This document shows positions 8,822 to 16,944 of a DNA stretch of 64,000 nucleotides, in pieces. The notes below the pieces were generated by a model that had not been told where the DNA came from, did no database searches, and saw nothing but the letters and a program-made list of their open reading frames with translations. Origin of the DNA: Paenibacillus tritici (GTDB lineage Bacteria > Bacillota > Bacilli > Paenibacillales > Paenibacillaceae); the NCBI RefSeq assembly GCF_013204885.1, contig NZ_JABMKX010000003.1, positions 1-64,000 of the forward strand, in the 5' to 3' direction. The position numbers were made by a program, and so were the translations under genes. The first letter of the stretch is position 1, and every line of letters begins with the position of its first letter.

Positions 8822-10396
8822 TTACAATCCAAGATATTCCTTAATTCCAGCTACGATCTCACGGGCCAGATTGTCCTGCAGCTGTTCGCTGTACAAGGCT
8901 GCTTCGTCTCCAGGATTGGTCAGATAGCCTGCTTCCAGCAGAATCGCAGGCATCTTCGTCTCCCGGGTAACATGCAGGCTCTTCGAGCGGACACCATTGT
9001 CCTTGAAGCCAGTTCCCGCTACGAGATGCTTTTGCATGATTTCGGCCAGTGGAAGGCTTTCGCTGCGGCTGTAGTAGGTTTCGCTTCCGTTGACTTTGTC
9101 ACGGTTCGGGTATCCTTTATCAAGTGAATTCGCATGCAGTGACACGAACAGTGTAGCGTTCGCCGCCTGGGCAATATTCACCCGGTCCTGCAGACCCAGC
9201 GTAACATCTGAAGTACGGGTATAGATAACATCTGCCCAGCCTTCCTGTGTAAGAATAGCCCCGGCTTTAAGGATCACTGCGAGATTGAAGGATTTCTCCA
9301 GCTTGCCGGTAAGGCTGACAGCCCCCGATTGCTTGCCCCCATGCCCGGCATCCAGTGCAATAACCGGTCTTCCGGTGAATCCCGGATTCACGGGTGTCCC
9401 CGGCCCGCTATTCGCCGCATTGAGATCAATAGTGACCAGTCCGGTACTCTCATCCGTGCTGACCTGATAATTCTGGTAGCCCGTCGTTTGAATGACAAAT
9501 CTGACGGTTGCAGGATTCGTGCTGAACAACGCGTAACGTATCTCGGATATATGCGGGTAACCGCTGACATCCAGCTTGCCTTGCGGACTGCCGCCGGTGG
9601 ACACTCCCGGGAAGCTCCCGCTGAAATCAGGGGCGAATACCGCTCCGGCAAAATCCACTACAATCCGGTCGGGTCCGGTAACTCTCGTAACCGTAGCCTT
9701 GGCTCCACCGGCAGCGGCGACAATCAGCCGGTTCTCGCTGAATACAGCCCCTTTGACTACCGGTGATGTAGCTGCTGGAGTGGGGGTAGCTGTAATACTT
9801 CCTCCTACCTCTTCCGGAATCTCTGTGCCCGTCTGAGGCGGAAGGGTCGGAGACGGTGAAGCAGACACTCCAGCAGGCACAGATGAGGCTGCCGGGGCTA
9901 CAGTAGCTGTGGGCAGCGGATTGGCAGTGGCCGGTGTATCACTTGGCACTCCCCCGCTTAAGTAGACCGTCTTATCGGTATTATCCCAGCCGACGCTAAG
10001 TCCGAATTGCTCACCGACAAAACGGATAGGCACCAGCACAGTACCGCCGTTCTGCTTAGGCGCGGCGTTGAGCGTCAGGCTTACCCCATCGGCTTGGGCC
10101 GTTGTGCTGCCCACAGCGAGCTGGACAGACTTACCGTCCTGCTGGACGGTTACTTTGCGGCTGCTCTGTTCCCACAGCACTTCAAAACCAAGATTCTCCA
10201 CCACTACGCGGATCGGGATCATAACGCTTCCATTCACGTTCTCAAGGATCACCCCTTTGGGCAGGGCAAGCTCCTTGCTGTCCATCACGATCTTCCCGGG
10301 CGTTGTCCCGGCTGCCGCAGCTTCATGGCCGGCGAACGACAGTAGGAGCAATGGCAGCAGTAATAGAAGCAACATCCGTTGTCCGGCTTTCTTCAT
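8822..10396 (-). CDS. N-acetylmuramoyl-L-alanine amidase (stalk-AMIN-Amidase_3), paralogue
   Basis: 524 residues with the same architecture as its neighbour: signal peptide, stalk domain (VPIRVVVENLGFEVLW, VPIRFVGEQFGL), a longer Thr/Pro/Ala-rich linker (about 155-215), AMIN domain and zinc amidase. Catalytic-site motifs are LDAGHGGKQSGA, LEKSFNLAV, VSLHANSLD and LLEAGYLTNPGDE. The duplicated pair probably arose by tandem duplication; the second copy differs mainly in linker length and an insertion after the second His motif (YPNRDKVNGS). The ECF-type promoter at 10441-10467 suggests shared envelope-stress control with the downstream copy. Confidence 0.93.
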   Translation of the reverse strand: MKKAGQRMLLLLLLPLLLLSFAGHEAAAAGTTPGKIVMDSKELALPKGVILENVNGSVMIPIRVVVENLGFEVLWEQSSRKVTVQQDGKSVQLAVGSTTAQADGVSLTLNAAPKQNGGTVLVPIRFVGEQFGLSVGWDNTDKTVYLSGGVPSDTPATANPLPTATVAPAASSVPAGVSASPSPTLPPQTGTEIPEEVGGSITATPTPAATSPVVKGAVFSENRLIVAAAGGAKATVTRVTGPDRIVVDFAGAVFAPDFSGSFPGVSTGGSPQGKLDVSGYPHISEIRYALFSTNPATVRFVIQTTGYQNYQVSTDESTGLVTIDLNAANSGPGTPVNPGFTGRPVIALDAGHGGKQSGAVSLTGKLEKSFNLAVILKAGAILTQEGWADVIYTRTSDVTLGLQDRVNIAQAANATLFVSLHANSLDKGYPNRDKVNGSETYYSRSESLPLAEIMQKHLVAGTGFKDNGVRSKSLHVTRETKMPAILLEAGYLTNPGDEAALYSEQLQDNLAREIVAGIKEYLGL

Positions 10397-10438
10397 CCTT
10401 TCCTCTCCTTTGGTCGATTGATAGATTTGCAGATAAGA

Positions 10439-10467
10439 TTAAGACGACACTAATCCCCAAAAGTTGC
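10439..10467 (-). promoter_or_regulatory. candidate ECF-sigma promoter of amidase paralogue
   Basis: GCAACTTTT (10467-10459 on the minus strand), a 12-bp spacer, then CGTCTTAATC from 10446. The motif and spacing match those at 8752-8776. The start codon is about 50 bp downstream. Confidence 0.65.
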
Positions 10468-10494
10468 CTACACAGGCAATAATATCTCGATTAT

Positions 10495-10537
10495 AACAAA
10501 AAAACTTCTATTTCCGACACCCGGAAATAGAAGTTTT
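10495..10537 (-). terminator. intrinsic terminator of leuCD
   Basis: Perfect stem AACTTCTATTTCC / GGAAATAGAAGTT (10503-10515 and 10523-10535) with a 7-nt loop and a run of T on the minus strand. Confidence 0.9.
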
Positions 10538-10575
10538 GTGTAAAATTAGTAAACTTGACGAATCTCTTCCCCAGT

Positions 10576-11178
10576 TTAGGCGAAAAGCTTGGCCGCATGG
10601 CGTTCTTCATAAGCGGCAATCTCATCCGCATGCTGAAGCGTCAGACCGATATCATCCAGCCCCTGTAGCAGGAACTGCCGGCGGTGCTCATCCAGTTCAA
10701 ACGTGATGGCAAGGCCATAATTATCACTCAGCTTGTTGTTCTCAAGATCCACTGTAAGGGTGTAGCCATCATGCTCAGCCGTGCGGCTGAACAGCTCATC
10801 AACCTGAGTTTCGGAGAGCTTGATCGGCAGAATGCCGTTTTTGAAGCAGTTGTTGTAAAAGATGTCGGCATAGGACGGCGCAATCACCACTCTGAAGCCG
10901 TAATCCATGATCGCCCAAGGAGCGTGCTCCCGCGAGGAGCCACAGCCGAAATTCGCGCGGGAGATCAGCACAGAGGCTCCCTGATAACGCGGTTTGTTCA
11001 TCTCAAATTCCGGATTGTCTTGTCCCGCTTCATCAAAACGCCATTCGTAAAAAAGAAATTGTCCAAATCCCGTACGCTCAATCCGTTTCAGGAATTGCTT
11101 GGGAATAATCGCATCCGTATCGACATTCACCCGGTCTACCGGGGCTACAATTCCTGTTAGCTTCTTAAACTCTTCCAT
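10576..11178 (-). CDS. leuD: 3-isopropylmalate dehydratase small subunit
   Basis: 200 residues, normal for LeuD. The signature [41 protein letters not shown] is the aconitase-swivel substrate loop (only part quoted by position: about residues 76-115). It forms the isomerase with LeuC, converting 2-isopropylmalate to 3-isopropylmalate in leucine synthesis in the cytoplasm. The ATG has AGGAGG 9 nt upstream. It lies 30 bp after leuC and before a strong terminator, so leuC-leuD is a two-gene unit. Confidence 0.96.
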   Translation of the reverse strand: MEEFKKLTGIVAPVDRVNVDTDAIIPKQFLKRIERTGFGQFLFYEWRFDEAGQDNPEFEMNKPRYQGASVLISRANFGCGSSREHAPWAIMDYGFRVVIAPSYADIFYNNCFKNGILPIKLSETQVDELFSRTAEHDGYTLTVDLENNKLSDNYGLAITFELDEHRRQFLLQGLDDIGLTLQHADEIAAYEERHAAKLFA

Positions 11179-11208
11179 TTGCTGTATCCTCCTGCTCTCT
11201 CAAATATT

Positions 11209-12633
11209 CTATGAGTTGACGGCTTCCGTCTTGTAATTCCAATCCCGTACATCCGTGAACCGCCCTTTGATTGCAGCCGCAGCCGCCATAGCAGGAGAGA
11301 CCAGATGCGTGCGTCCGCCGCGTCCCTGGCGTCCTTCAAAGTTACGGTTGGAAGTAGATGCACAGCGCTGTCCCGGCTGGAGAACATCCGGATTCATCGC
11401 CAGGCACATACTGCAGCCGGCCTCACGCCATTCAAAGCCTGCTTCGGTGAAGACTTTGTCCAGACCTTCCTTCTCGGCCTGCATCTTCACGCGTCCCGAG
11501 CCAGGAACAACGATTGCTGTAACTTTGTCGGATACCTTATGGCCTTTGGCAACCTCAGCCGCCGCCCGCAGATCCTCAATCCGGCCGTTGGTGCAGGAAC
11601 CGATGAAGACATAATCAATCCCGATTTCAGAGATAGGAGTGCCAGGAACCAGATCCATATATTCAAGCGCCTTCTCGGCTGCTTTGCGTTCATTCTCGGT
11701 GGTGAAGTCAGCAGGATTCGGTACACGGGAGTTAATATCCGTACCCATACCCGGGCTGGTGCCCCAGGTAACCTGCGGAATCAGTGTTTCAACATCGAAT
11801 TCCACGACGGTATCATACTCAGCGCCTTCATCACTTACAAGACCCTTCCAGATCTCCACTGCGGCATCATACGCTTCGCCCTGCGGTACATACTGGCGTC
11901 CGCGCAGATAGTTGAAGGTCGTCTCATCCGGTGCGATCAGTCCCGCTCTTGCTCCGCCTTCAATCGACATATTGCAGACGGTCATGCGCTCTTCCATAGA
12001 CAGTTCACGGATAGCTTCACCTGTATATTCAATAACATATCCTGTAGCGAAGTCTGTTCCGTATTTGGCAATCACGCCGAGAATCATATCCTTGGCAGTC
12101 ACTCCCGGATTACGGCTGCCGGTGAAGCGGACCTCCATGGTCTTGGCCTTGGACTGCTGCAGACACTGGGTGGCCAGCACATGTTCAACTTCGCTGGTAC
12201 CGATTCCGAAGGCCAGGGCACCGAATGCTCCGTGTGTGGAGGTATGGCTGTCCCCGCAGACAATCGTCTTGCCGGGATGGGTCAGGCCAATTTCAGGTCC
12301 CATAACGTGAACGACACCCTGGTCAATATCATTCAGATCGAACAATCTTACGCCAAAATCACGGCAGTTCTGTGAGAGCGTATCAATCTGCTGCTTGGAG
12401 ATCGGATCGGTAATGTTGAAGCGGTCCTTGGTAGGCACGTTATGATCCATCGTAGCAAAGGTAAGTCCCGGACGACGGACCTTACGGCCGCTCAGGCGCA
12501 GTCCTTCAAAGGCCTGCGGAGAAGTAACCTCATGAACCAGATGAAGATCGATATAAATAATGCTCGGCTTACCTTCTTCTTGATGAATAACGTGATTATC
12601 CCAAATCTTTTCAAACATTGTCTTGTTGCCCAT
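11209..12633 (-). CDS. leuC: 3-isopropylmalate dehydratase large subunit
   Basis: 474 residues. Aconitase-family motifs are present: [28 protein letters not shown] with a cluster Cys, and [12 protein letters not shown] with the two further Fe-S cysteines. Its dehydratase/hydratase reaction needs LeuD. The start chosen is ATG at 12633 with GAGGTG 6 nt upstream; a GTG three codons earlier overlaps the ribosome site. A LysR-type gene is divergently transcribed from the same 170-bp region. The other leucine genes (leuA, leuB) are not in this window. Confidence 0.96.
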   Translation of the reverse strand: MGNKTMFEKIWDNHVIHQEEGKPSIIYIDLHLVHEVTSPQAFEGLRLSGRKVRRPGLTFATMDHNVPTKDRFNITDPISKQQIDTLSQNCRDFGVRLFDLNDIDQGVVHVMGPEIGLTHPGKTIVCGDSHTSTHGAFGALAFGIGTSEVEHVLATQCLQQSKAKTMEVRFTGSRNPGVTAKDMILGVIAKYGTDFATGYVIEYTGEAIRELSMEERMTVCNMSIEGGARAGLIAPDETTFNYLRGRQYVPQGEAYDAAVEIWKGLVSDEGAEYDTVVEFDVETLIPQVTWGTSPGMGTDINSRVPNPADFTTENERKAAEKALEYMDLVPGTPISEIGIDYVFIGSCTNGRIEDLRAAAEVAKGHKVSDKVTAIVVPGSGRVKMQAEKEGLDKVFTEAGFEWREAGCSMCLAMNPDVLQPGQRCASTSNRNFEGRQGRGGRTHLVSPAMAAAAAIKGRFTDVRDWNYKTEAVNS

Positions 12634-12700
12634 GAATTTCACCTCATATAGTAGAATCGTTCATTTGAAGAGAGTGTGGAGTCCCTCTTGAATGTTCTAA

Positions 12701-12729
12701 ATATAACATCAGTACGTTTATAATTCCAA
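12701..12729 (-). promoter_or_regulatory. candidate sigma-A promoter of leuCD
   Basis: Minus strand TTGGAA (12729-12724), 17-bp spacer, TTATAT (12706-12701). Confidence 0.45.
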
Positions 12730-12755
12730 GATATGATTTCTATAGGGTTCATAGG

Positions 12756-12767
12756 TTATACTTATAA
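12756..12767. promoter_or_regulatory. candidate LysR operator in the leuC-lysR intergenic region
   Basis: Dyad TTATA-CT-TATAA lies between the divergent leuC and lysR starts and contains the T-N-A symmetry usual for LysR-type sites. It is upstream of the leuC -35. Confidence 0.35.
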
Positions 12768-12801
12768 AGAGATGATCTACCCTATTAAAGGAGCTTTATA
12801 T

Positions 12802-13713
12802 ATGGAACTTAGACAATTGCAATATACGCTGCAGATTGCAGCCGAACGGAACTTCTCCCGCGCCGCAGAGAAGCTGCATATCGCCCAGCCCTCGCTAAGC
12901 CAGCAGCTGTCCAAGCTGGAGAAGGAACTCGGGGTGCTACTCTTCCAGCGGAATACCAGCTCTGTGGAGCTGACCCATGCCGGTGAGAAATTCGTTGAAC
13001 AGGCCCAGGTTATTATTGATGCCGTGGAGCTGCTCAGACAAGAGATGTCCGACATCTCCCAGCTGCGCACCGGCCGTGTTATGGTCGGCAGCATGCCGAT
13101 CACCGGAGCGCATCTGCTGCCGCATGTACTGCCTGTATTCAAGCATAAATATGCCGAGGTCGAAATCACCCTGCTGGAGGACTCCTCCATGAATCTGGAG
13201 AAGCTGACCGCCAGCGGACAGACCGATCTCAGCCTCCTCTCTCTGCCGCTCGCCATTCCGACTCTGGCCTACGAGGTGCTTGGTGAGGAGCGGATTGATC
13301 TTGCAGTCCCGCCGGAGCATCCGCTGGCTGGCCGTGAATCACAGGATATCCGCACAAGCCTGGCAGAGCTTAAGGATGAACCGTTCATTGTCCTTAAGGA
13401 GGGGCAGGGCTTCCGTAAAATGACAGTGGAGCTGTGCCGCGCAGCCGGATTTGAACCGCGGATTGTTTTTGAGAGCAACAATATGGAGACGGTGCAGTCG
13501 CTGGTTGCGGCCGGGATGGGCGTTACACTGGTGCCGCATTTCATCGCGCGCGCTCCCCGGAGCGAGTTCGTGCCGGTCTATCTTCCCTTGGCGGAGCCGG
13601 TGCCCAGCCGTACCCTGGTGATAGCCTACCGGCGCGGACGTTATTTATCCCGCGCGGCGGAAGCTTTTATTGAAACCTTCAAGGCAACCGTTGCCGGTCT
13701 CACAGACCACTAG
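12802..13713 (+). CDS. LysR-family transcriptional regulator
   Basis: 303 residues. The N-terminal winged helix is MELRQLQYTLQIAAERNFSRAAEKLHIAQPSLSQQLSKLEKELGV in residues 1-45 (HTH core SRAAEKLHIAQPSLSQQL), followed by the linker helix and the two-lobed LysR substrate domain (about 90-295). The ATG at 12802 has AAAGGAG 8 nt upstream; an earlier in-frame start at 12733 has none. It is divergent from leuCD, an arrangement typical for a LysR regulator and its target, so control of leuCD is inferred, as is autoregulation. The effector cannot be told from sequence. Confidence 0.9.
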   Translation: MELRQLQYTLQIAAERNFSRAAEKLHIAQPSLSQQLSKLEKELGVLLFQRNTSSVELTHAGEKFVEQAQVIIDAVELLRQEMSDISQLRTGRVMVGSMPITGAHLLPHVLPVFKHKYAEVEITLLEDSSMNLEKLTASGQTDLSLLSLPLAIPTLAYEVLGEERIDLAVPPEHPLAGRESQDIRTSLAELKDEPFIVLKEGQGFRKMTVELCRAAGFEPRIVFESNNMETVQSLVAAGMGVTLVPHFIARAPRSEFVPVYLPLAEPVPSRTLVIAYRRGRYLSRAAEAFIETFKATVAGLTDH

Positions 13714-13741
13714 AACTCCTAAATAAGCGTTATGAACGTCA

Positions 13742-13785
13742 AATGCCCGTCCGGCTTATGAAGTGATGCCGGACGGGCATTGTTG
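13742..13785 (+). terminator. terminator of the LysR gene
   Basis: Perfect 14-bp stem AATGCCCGTCCGGC / GCCGGACGGGCATT at 13742-13755 and 13768-13781, followed by TGTTGT, a weak T tract. It could also serve the small minus-strand gene whose stop is at 13807. Confidence 0.7.
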
Positions 13786-13806
13786 TAACTTAGTATATCT
13801 AGAATA

Positions 13807-14004
13807 TTATTTACGCAGATTATGCTGTGAAATCAGACGGTTCTGATCATCGGGCAGGCGTGCTGTGCTCCCGTCAACAGGTCCCTTGGTACGGTTATCT
13901 CCGGCCTTCTCCTCTACAAATTCGCGGATCGTCTGATTTTGAAATTCGGCTGCTTCCTTGGCATTGTGACTCTGATCCTGCCTTGCATCGCTGCTCTTAC
14001 TCAA
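13807..14004 (-). CDS. small hydrophilic protein of unknown function
   Basis: 65 residues starting at TTG 14004, which has AGGAGGT 7 nt upstream; no ATG has a ribosome site. The product is charged, Gln/Asn/Asp-rich and lacks hydrophobic segments (MSKSSDARQDQSHNAKEA...), resembling the small soluble proteins common in spore formers, but I cannot place it in a family. It is convergent with lysR and divergent from the proB leader. Confidence 0.65.
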   Translation of the reverse strand: MSKSSDARQDQSHNAKEAAEFQNQTIREFVEEKAGDNRTKGPVDGSTARLPDDQNRLISQHNLRK

Positions 14005-14110
14005 ATCATCCACCTCCTGGTCATAGATTATAAGTATTTTACCCGTTCCCCTGAAGCCCAAACATCCAATCCGCCGCCTGCACTGCCGGAATAAATTTGT
14101 CTGCGCCTCT

Positions 14111-14139
14111 TTGCAAACCCCGCTGCCCCATGGTATCCT
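14111..14139 (+). promoter_or_regulatory. candidate promoter of the proBAC operon
   Basis: TTGCAA (14111-14116), 17-bp spacer, TATCCT (14134-14139). Transcription would start near 14147, just before the T-box leader. Confidence 0.6.
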
Positions 14140-14146
14140 AAGTGTC

Positions 14147-14400
14147 AAATAGTGAAACGTGCTGACGGGACCAGTAAGAATAGGCGTATATTCGTGTGCA
14201 GAGAGTAAATTCCTGAAGGCTGGGAGAATTTACCGCGGATGACCATTCTGAATCCTACCCCCGAGCGGCCTGCCCCGCAGGACGGATACTCCCGTTATGA
14301 GAATGAAGTCGGATGAACCCTCATCAATGAAGGTGGTACCGCGGAAGTTAATCATGCTTTCGTCCTTTGCTAAGTCTAAGGATGGGGGCTTTTTGTCATT
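14147..14400 (+). ncRNA. T-box leader of proBAC with terminator
   Basis: The universal T-box sequence AAGGTGGTACCGCGG is at 14330-14344. It is preceded by a stem I region beginning with GACGGGACCAGTAA. It is followed by a terminator stem (14356-14390: GCTTTCGTCCTT pairs with AAGGATGGGGGC) and a T run to 14394. T-boxes sense uncharged tRNA and let RNA polymerase read into the operon. In the stem I distal region, GAATCCTAC (14250-14258) offers CCT (14254-14256) followed by a purine, fitting a proline CCU specifier; that assignment is inferred from position and downstream genes. Confidence 0.9.
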
Positions 14401-14445
14401 TTCGGGCTTAACAGGCATTAATACTCGAGAGGAAAGTGAAAGACA

Positions 14446-15549
14446 ATGACAACAAGAGTTGTGGTCAAAATCGGCAGCAGCTCGCTCACGGGTCCTGAAG
14501 GCGGCCTGAACCGGGAGGCGGTAGCGTTCTTCGCATCCGAGATTGCCGCCCTCCGCAAGGACGGCTGTGAAGTGCTGCTGGTAACCTCAGGGGCTGTGGC
14601 TGCCGGATTCCGGGGCATCGGCTATTCCTCCCGCCCAAGGCTGCTGCATGAGAAGCAGGCAGCGGCAGCGGTAGGACAGGTTATGCTGATGCAGGCCTAT
14701 CAGGAGGCCTTCGCACAGCATGGCATCCCCACCGCACAGATTCTGTTGACCCGCACGGACTTCTGCAGCCGCCGGGCCATGAACAATGCCATGATGACTG
14801 TTGAGGAATTGCTGCGGCAGGGAGCCGTCCCCGTGTTCAACGAGAATGATACCGTATCGGTGGATGAGCTGAAATTCGGCGATAATGATACCTTGTCGGC
14901 GCTGGTCGCCAATCTCCTGAAGGCTTCGCACCTGCTGGTGCTGACCGATATGGACGGCGTGTACAGCGGCGATCCCCGCAAGCATCCCGATGCGGTGCGG
15001 TATCAGCATATTGAAGAGATCACGCCGGAAATCTATGCGATTGCAGGCGGTGCAGGCTCAAGTGTAGGCACCGGCGGCATGAGATCCAAGATTGACGCTG
15101 CCAAGATTGCCACACGGGGCGGCGTCCCGGTCTTCGTCGGCAGGGTGACGGAACCCGGCGATTTATCACTCGCAGCGGCCGGAACCGGCAAAGGCACGTA
15201 TTTTGCCACCACCCTCTCCTCCCTGCCGGTCAAGAAGCAGTGGCTGGGCTTCATGTCCACACCGCTGGGATCATTATACGTCGATGACGGAGCCGTTGAG
15301 GCTCTGCTGCACGGAGGCCACAGCCTCCTGCCGGTCGGTGTCCGGCGCATCGAAGGCAGCTTTCATTCCGGGGACGTTGTTGAAGTGCTCGGCCCGGATG
15401 CGAAGCTGCTGGGACGGGGCATCGTCAATTATGATGATACCCAGCTCCGCAGCATCCAGGGGCTTCCCAGCCGCGAGATTGTTCCCAAGCTGGGTGAAGT
15501 ACACCGGCTGGAGGTTATCCACCGTGACGAATGGATTACGCTTCGTTAA
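14446..15549 (+). CDS. proB: glutamate 5-kinase
   Basis: 367 residues: an amino acid kinase domain (about 1-255) beginning VVVKIGSSSLTG, with LVTSGAVAAGF, NENDTVSVDELKFGDNDTLSA and GTGGMRSKIDAAKIA, then a PUA domain (about 275-360). It phosphorylates glutamate, the first step of proline synthesis, and is usually feedback-inhibited by proline. It is the first gene of proBAC, under the T-box leader immediately upstream. The 117-bp gap to proA holds a tandem duplication and a leader element. Confidence 0.96.
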   Translation: MTTRVVVKIGSSSLTGPEGGLNREAVAFFASEIAALRKDGCEVLLVTSGAVAAGFRGIGYSSRPRLLHEKQAAAAVGQVMLMQAYQEAFAQHGIPTAQILLTRTDFCSRRAMNNAMMTVEELLRQGAVPVFNENDTVSVDELKFGDNDTLSALVANLLKASHLLVLTDMDGVYSGDPRKHPDAVRYQHIEEITPEIYAIAGGAGSSVGTGGMRSKIDAAKIATRGGVPVFVGRVTEPGDLSLAAAGTGKGTYFATTLSSLPVKKQWLGFMSTPLGSLYVDDGAVEALLHGGHSLLPVGVRRIEGSFHSGDVVEVLGPDAKLLGRGIVNYDDTQLRSIQGLPSREIVPKLGEVHRLEVIHRDEWITLR

Positions 15550-15660
15550 GCTCACCAGGCTTTTAGCGTATGCTCACCAAGCTTTTAGCGTATGCTTTCG
15601 AAGCGAGTTTTGTAAGAAGCTCTTTCAGAGAAGCATATGCGCACAAAACTTTTAGGGGGA
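15550..15660 (+). promoter_or_regulatory. proA leader element (shared with trpD and rex) and 22-bp tandem duplication
   Basis: Two 22-bp copies (15550-15571 and 15572-15593) with one difference are followed by a structured segment. Helix arm 1, GCGTATGCTTTC (15588-15599), can pair with GAAGCATATGC (15630-15640). Arm 2, AGTTTTGT (15606-15613), can pair with ACAAAACT (15643-15650). Because the order is 1-2-1'-2', the two helices form a pseudoknot or are alternatives. The second ends 3 nt before the AGGGGGA ribosome site of proA. Closely similar sequences precede trpD (58855-58930) and rex (29281-29350). Confidence 0.6.
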
Positions 15661-15666
15661 ATGGTC

Positions 15667-16914
15667 ATGAGTGAAGTGGTACACAAAACAACGCTGGCCA
15701 AAGCGACCACCGGAGTGCTTGCAAGCCTGAATACCTGTCAGAAAAATGAAGCACTGCTTACAATGGCTGCAGCTCTCCGTGCAGAAGCTGACTACATTAT
15801 TGCCGCCAACGCCGAGGATCTGGAGCGCGGACGGGCCAACGGCACGCCAGAGTCAATGCTCGACCGGCTGGCACTGGATACCTCACGGATTGACAGTATA
15901 GCTGAAGGCTTGCAGCAGATCGCTGTGCTGCCAGATCCGGTTGGCGACAATCTGGAGACCATTGAACGGCCCAACGGTCTTGTCATCGAGAAGGTAAGGG
16001 TCCCGCTTGGAGTGATCGGCATTATCTATGAAGCACGCCCTAACGTAACCGTTGATGCTGCCGGTCTGTGCCTCAAAACAGGCAACGCTGTCGTCCTGCG
16101 CGGCGGTTCCTCCGCCCTCTCATCTAACCGTGCGATTGCAGAGGTGCTGCACCGCGCGCTTGCGGGAACAGCCCTTCCTCCGGATGCCTTGCAGCTGATT
16201 GAAGATCCGAACCGCTCCTCCGTAGATGAAATGCTGAAGCTGAACGGACTGCTGGATGTTATCATCCCGCGCGGGGGAAGCTCCCTGATACAGAATGTGG
16301 TGCTTAATGCTACAGTACCCGTGATTGAAACAGGTGCAGGCATATGCCATACTTATCTGGATGCAAGCGCCAATCCGGAAATGGCAGAGCGCATTAGTGT
16401 GAACGCGAAGGCACAGCGGCCTTCGGTCTGCAATTCCATGGAGACGCTGCTGGTTCACCGTACTTATGCAGACCAGCATCTGCTTGCACTCGCAGAAGCC
16501 TTCCGCGAAGCCCGTGTGGAGCTGCGCGGCTGCGCGGATACCGTAGCTCTAATCCCTTGGGCTCTGCCTGCATCGCCGGAGGACTTCGCCACGGAATACA
16601 ACGACTATATTCTTAATATCCGCATCGTGGACACTCTTGAAGCAGCTCTCGGACATATCGCCGAGTTCGGAACCAAGCATTCCGAGTGTATTGTGACAGA
16701 GGATGCCGCTCAGGCTGCCCGTTTCCTGCAGGAGGTTGATGCTGCGGCTGTATATCATAATGCCTCTACCCGGTTTACGGACGGCTTTGAATTCGGATTC
16801 GGCGCCGAGATTGGCATCAGTACACAGAAGCTTCACGCCCGCGGTCCTATGGGGCTGCCTGCATTGACTTCAACCAAATATATGATTCACGGCTCCGGCC
16901 AAATCAGGGGATAA
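15667..16914 (+). CDS. proA: glutamate-5-semialdehyde dehydrogenase (gamma-glutamyl phosphate reductase)
   Basis: 415 residues from the ATG at 15667, the usual ProA length; AGGGGG lies 7 nt upstream, whereas two earlier in-frame ATGs (15637, 15661) are badly spaced. The aldehyde-dehydrogenase fold shows PLGVIGIIYEARPNVTVDAAGLCLKTGNAVVLRGG and the catalytic cysteine in KAQRPSVCNSMETLL. It reduces glutamyl-5-phosphate to the semialdehyde with NADPH, the second step of proline synthesis. It sits between proB and proC; the leader element just upstream may tune its translation separately from proB. Confidence 0.96.
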   Translation: MSEVVHKTTLAKATTGVLASLNTCQKNEALLTMAAALRAEADYIIAANAEDLERGRANGTPESMLDRLALDTSRIDSIAEGLQQIAVLPDPVGDNLETIERPNGLVIEKVRVPLGVIGIIYEARPNVTVDAAGLCLKTGNAVVLRGGSSALSSNRAIAEVLHRALAGTALPPDALQLIEDPNRSSVDEMLKLNGLLDVIIPRGGSSLIQNVVLNATVPVIETGAGICHTYLDASANPEMAERISVNAKAQRPSVCNSMETLLVHRTYADQHLLALAEAFREARVELRGCADTVALIPWALPASPEDFATEYNDYILNIRIVDTLEAALGHIAEFGTKHSECIVTEDAAQAARFLQEVDAAAVYHNASTRFTDGFEFGFGAEIGISTQKLHARGPMGLPALTSTKYMIHGSGQIRG

Positions 16915-16944
16915 CTCACTCAACTTATAGGGGGACTGCCAGCC

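Noticed and set aside
15637..15666. Earlier proA start codons (15637 and 15661)
   Set aside because: They lie before or within one base of the AGGGGG ribosome site; 15667 is correctly spaced and gives the usual length.
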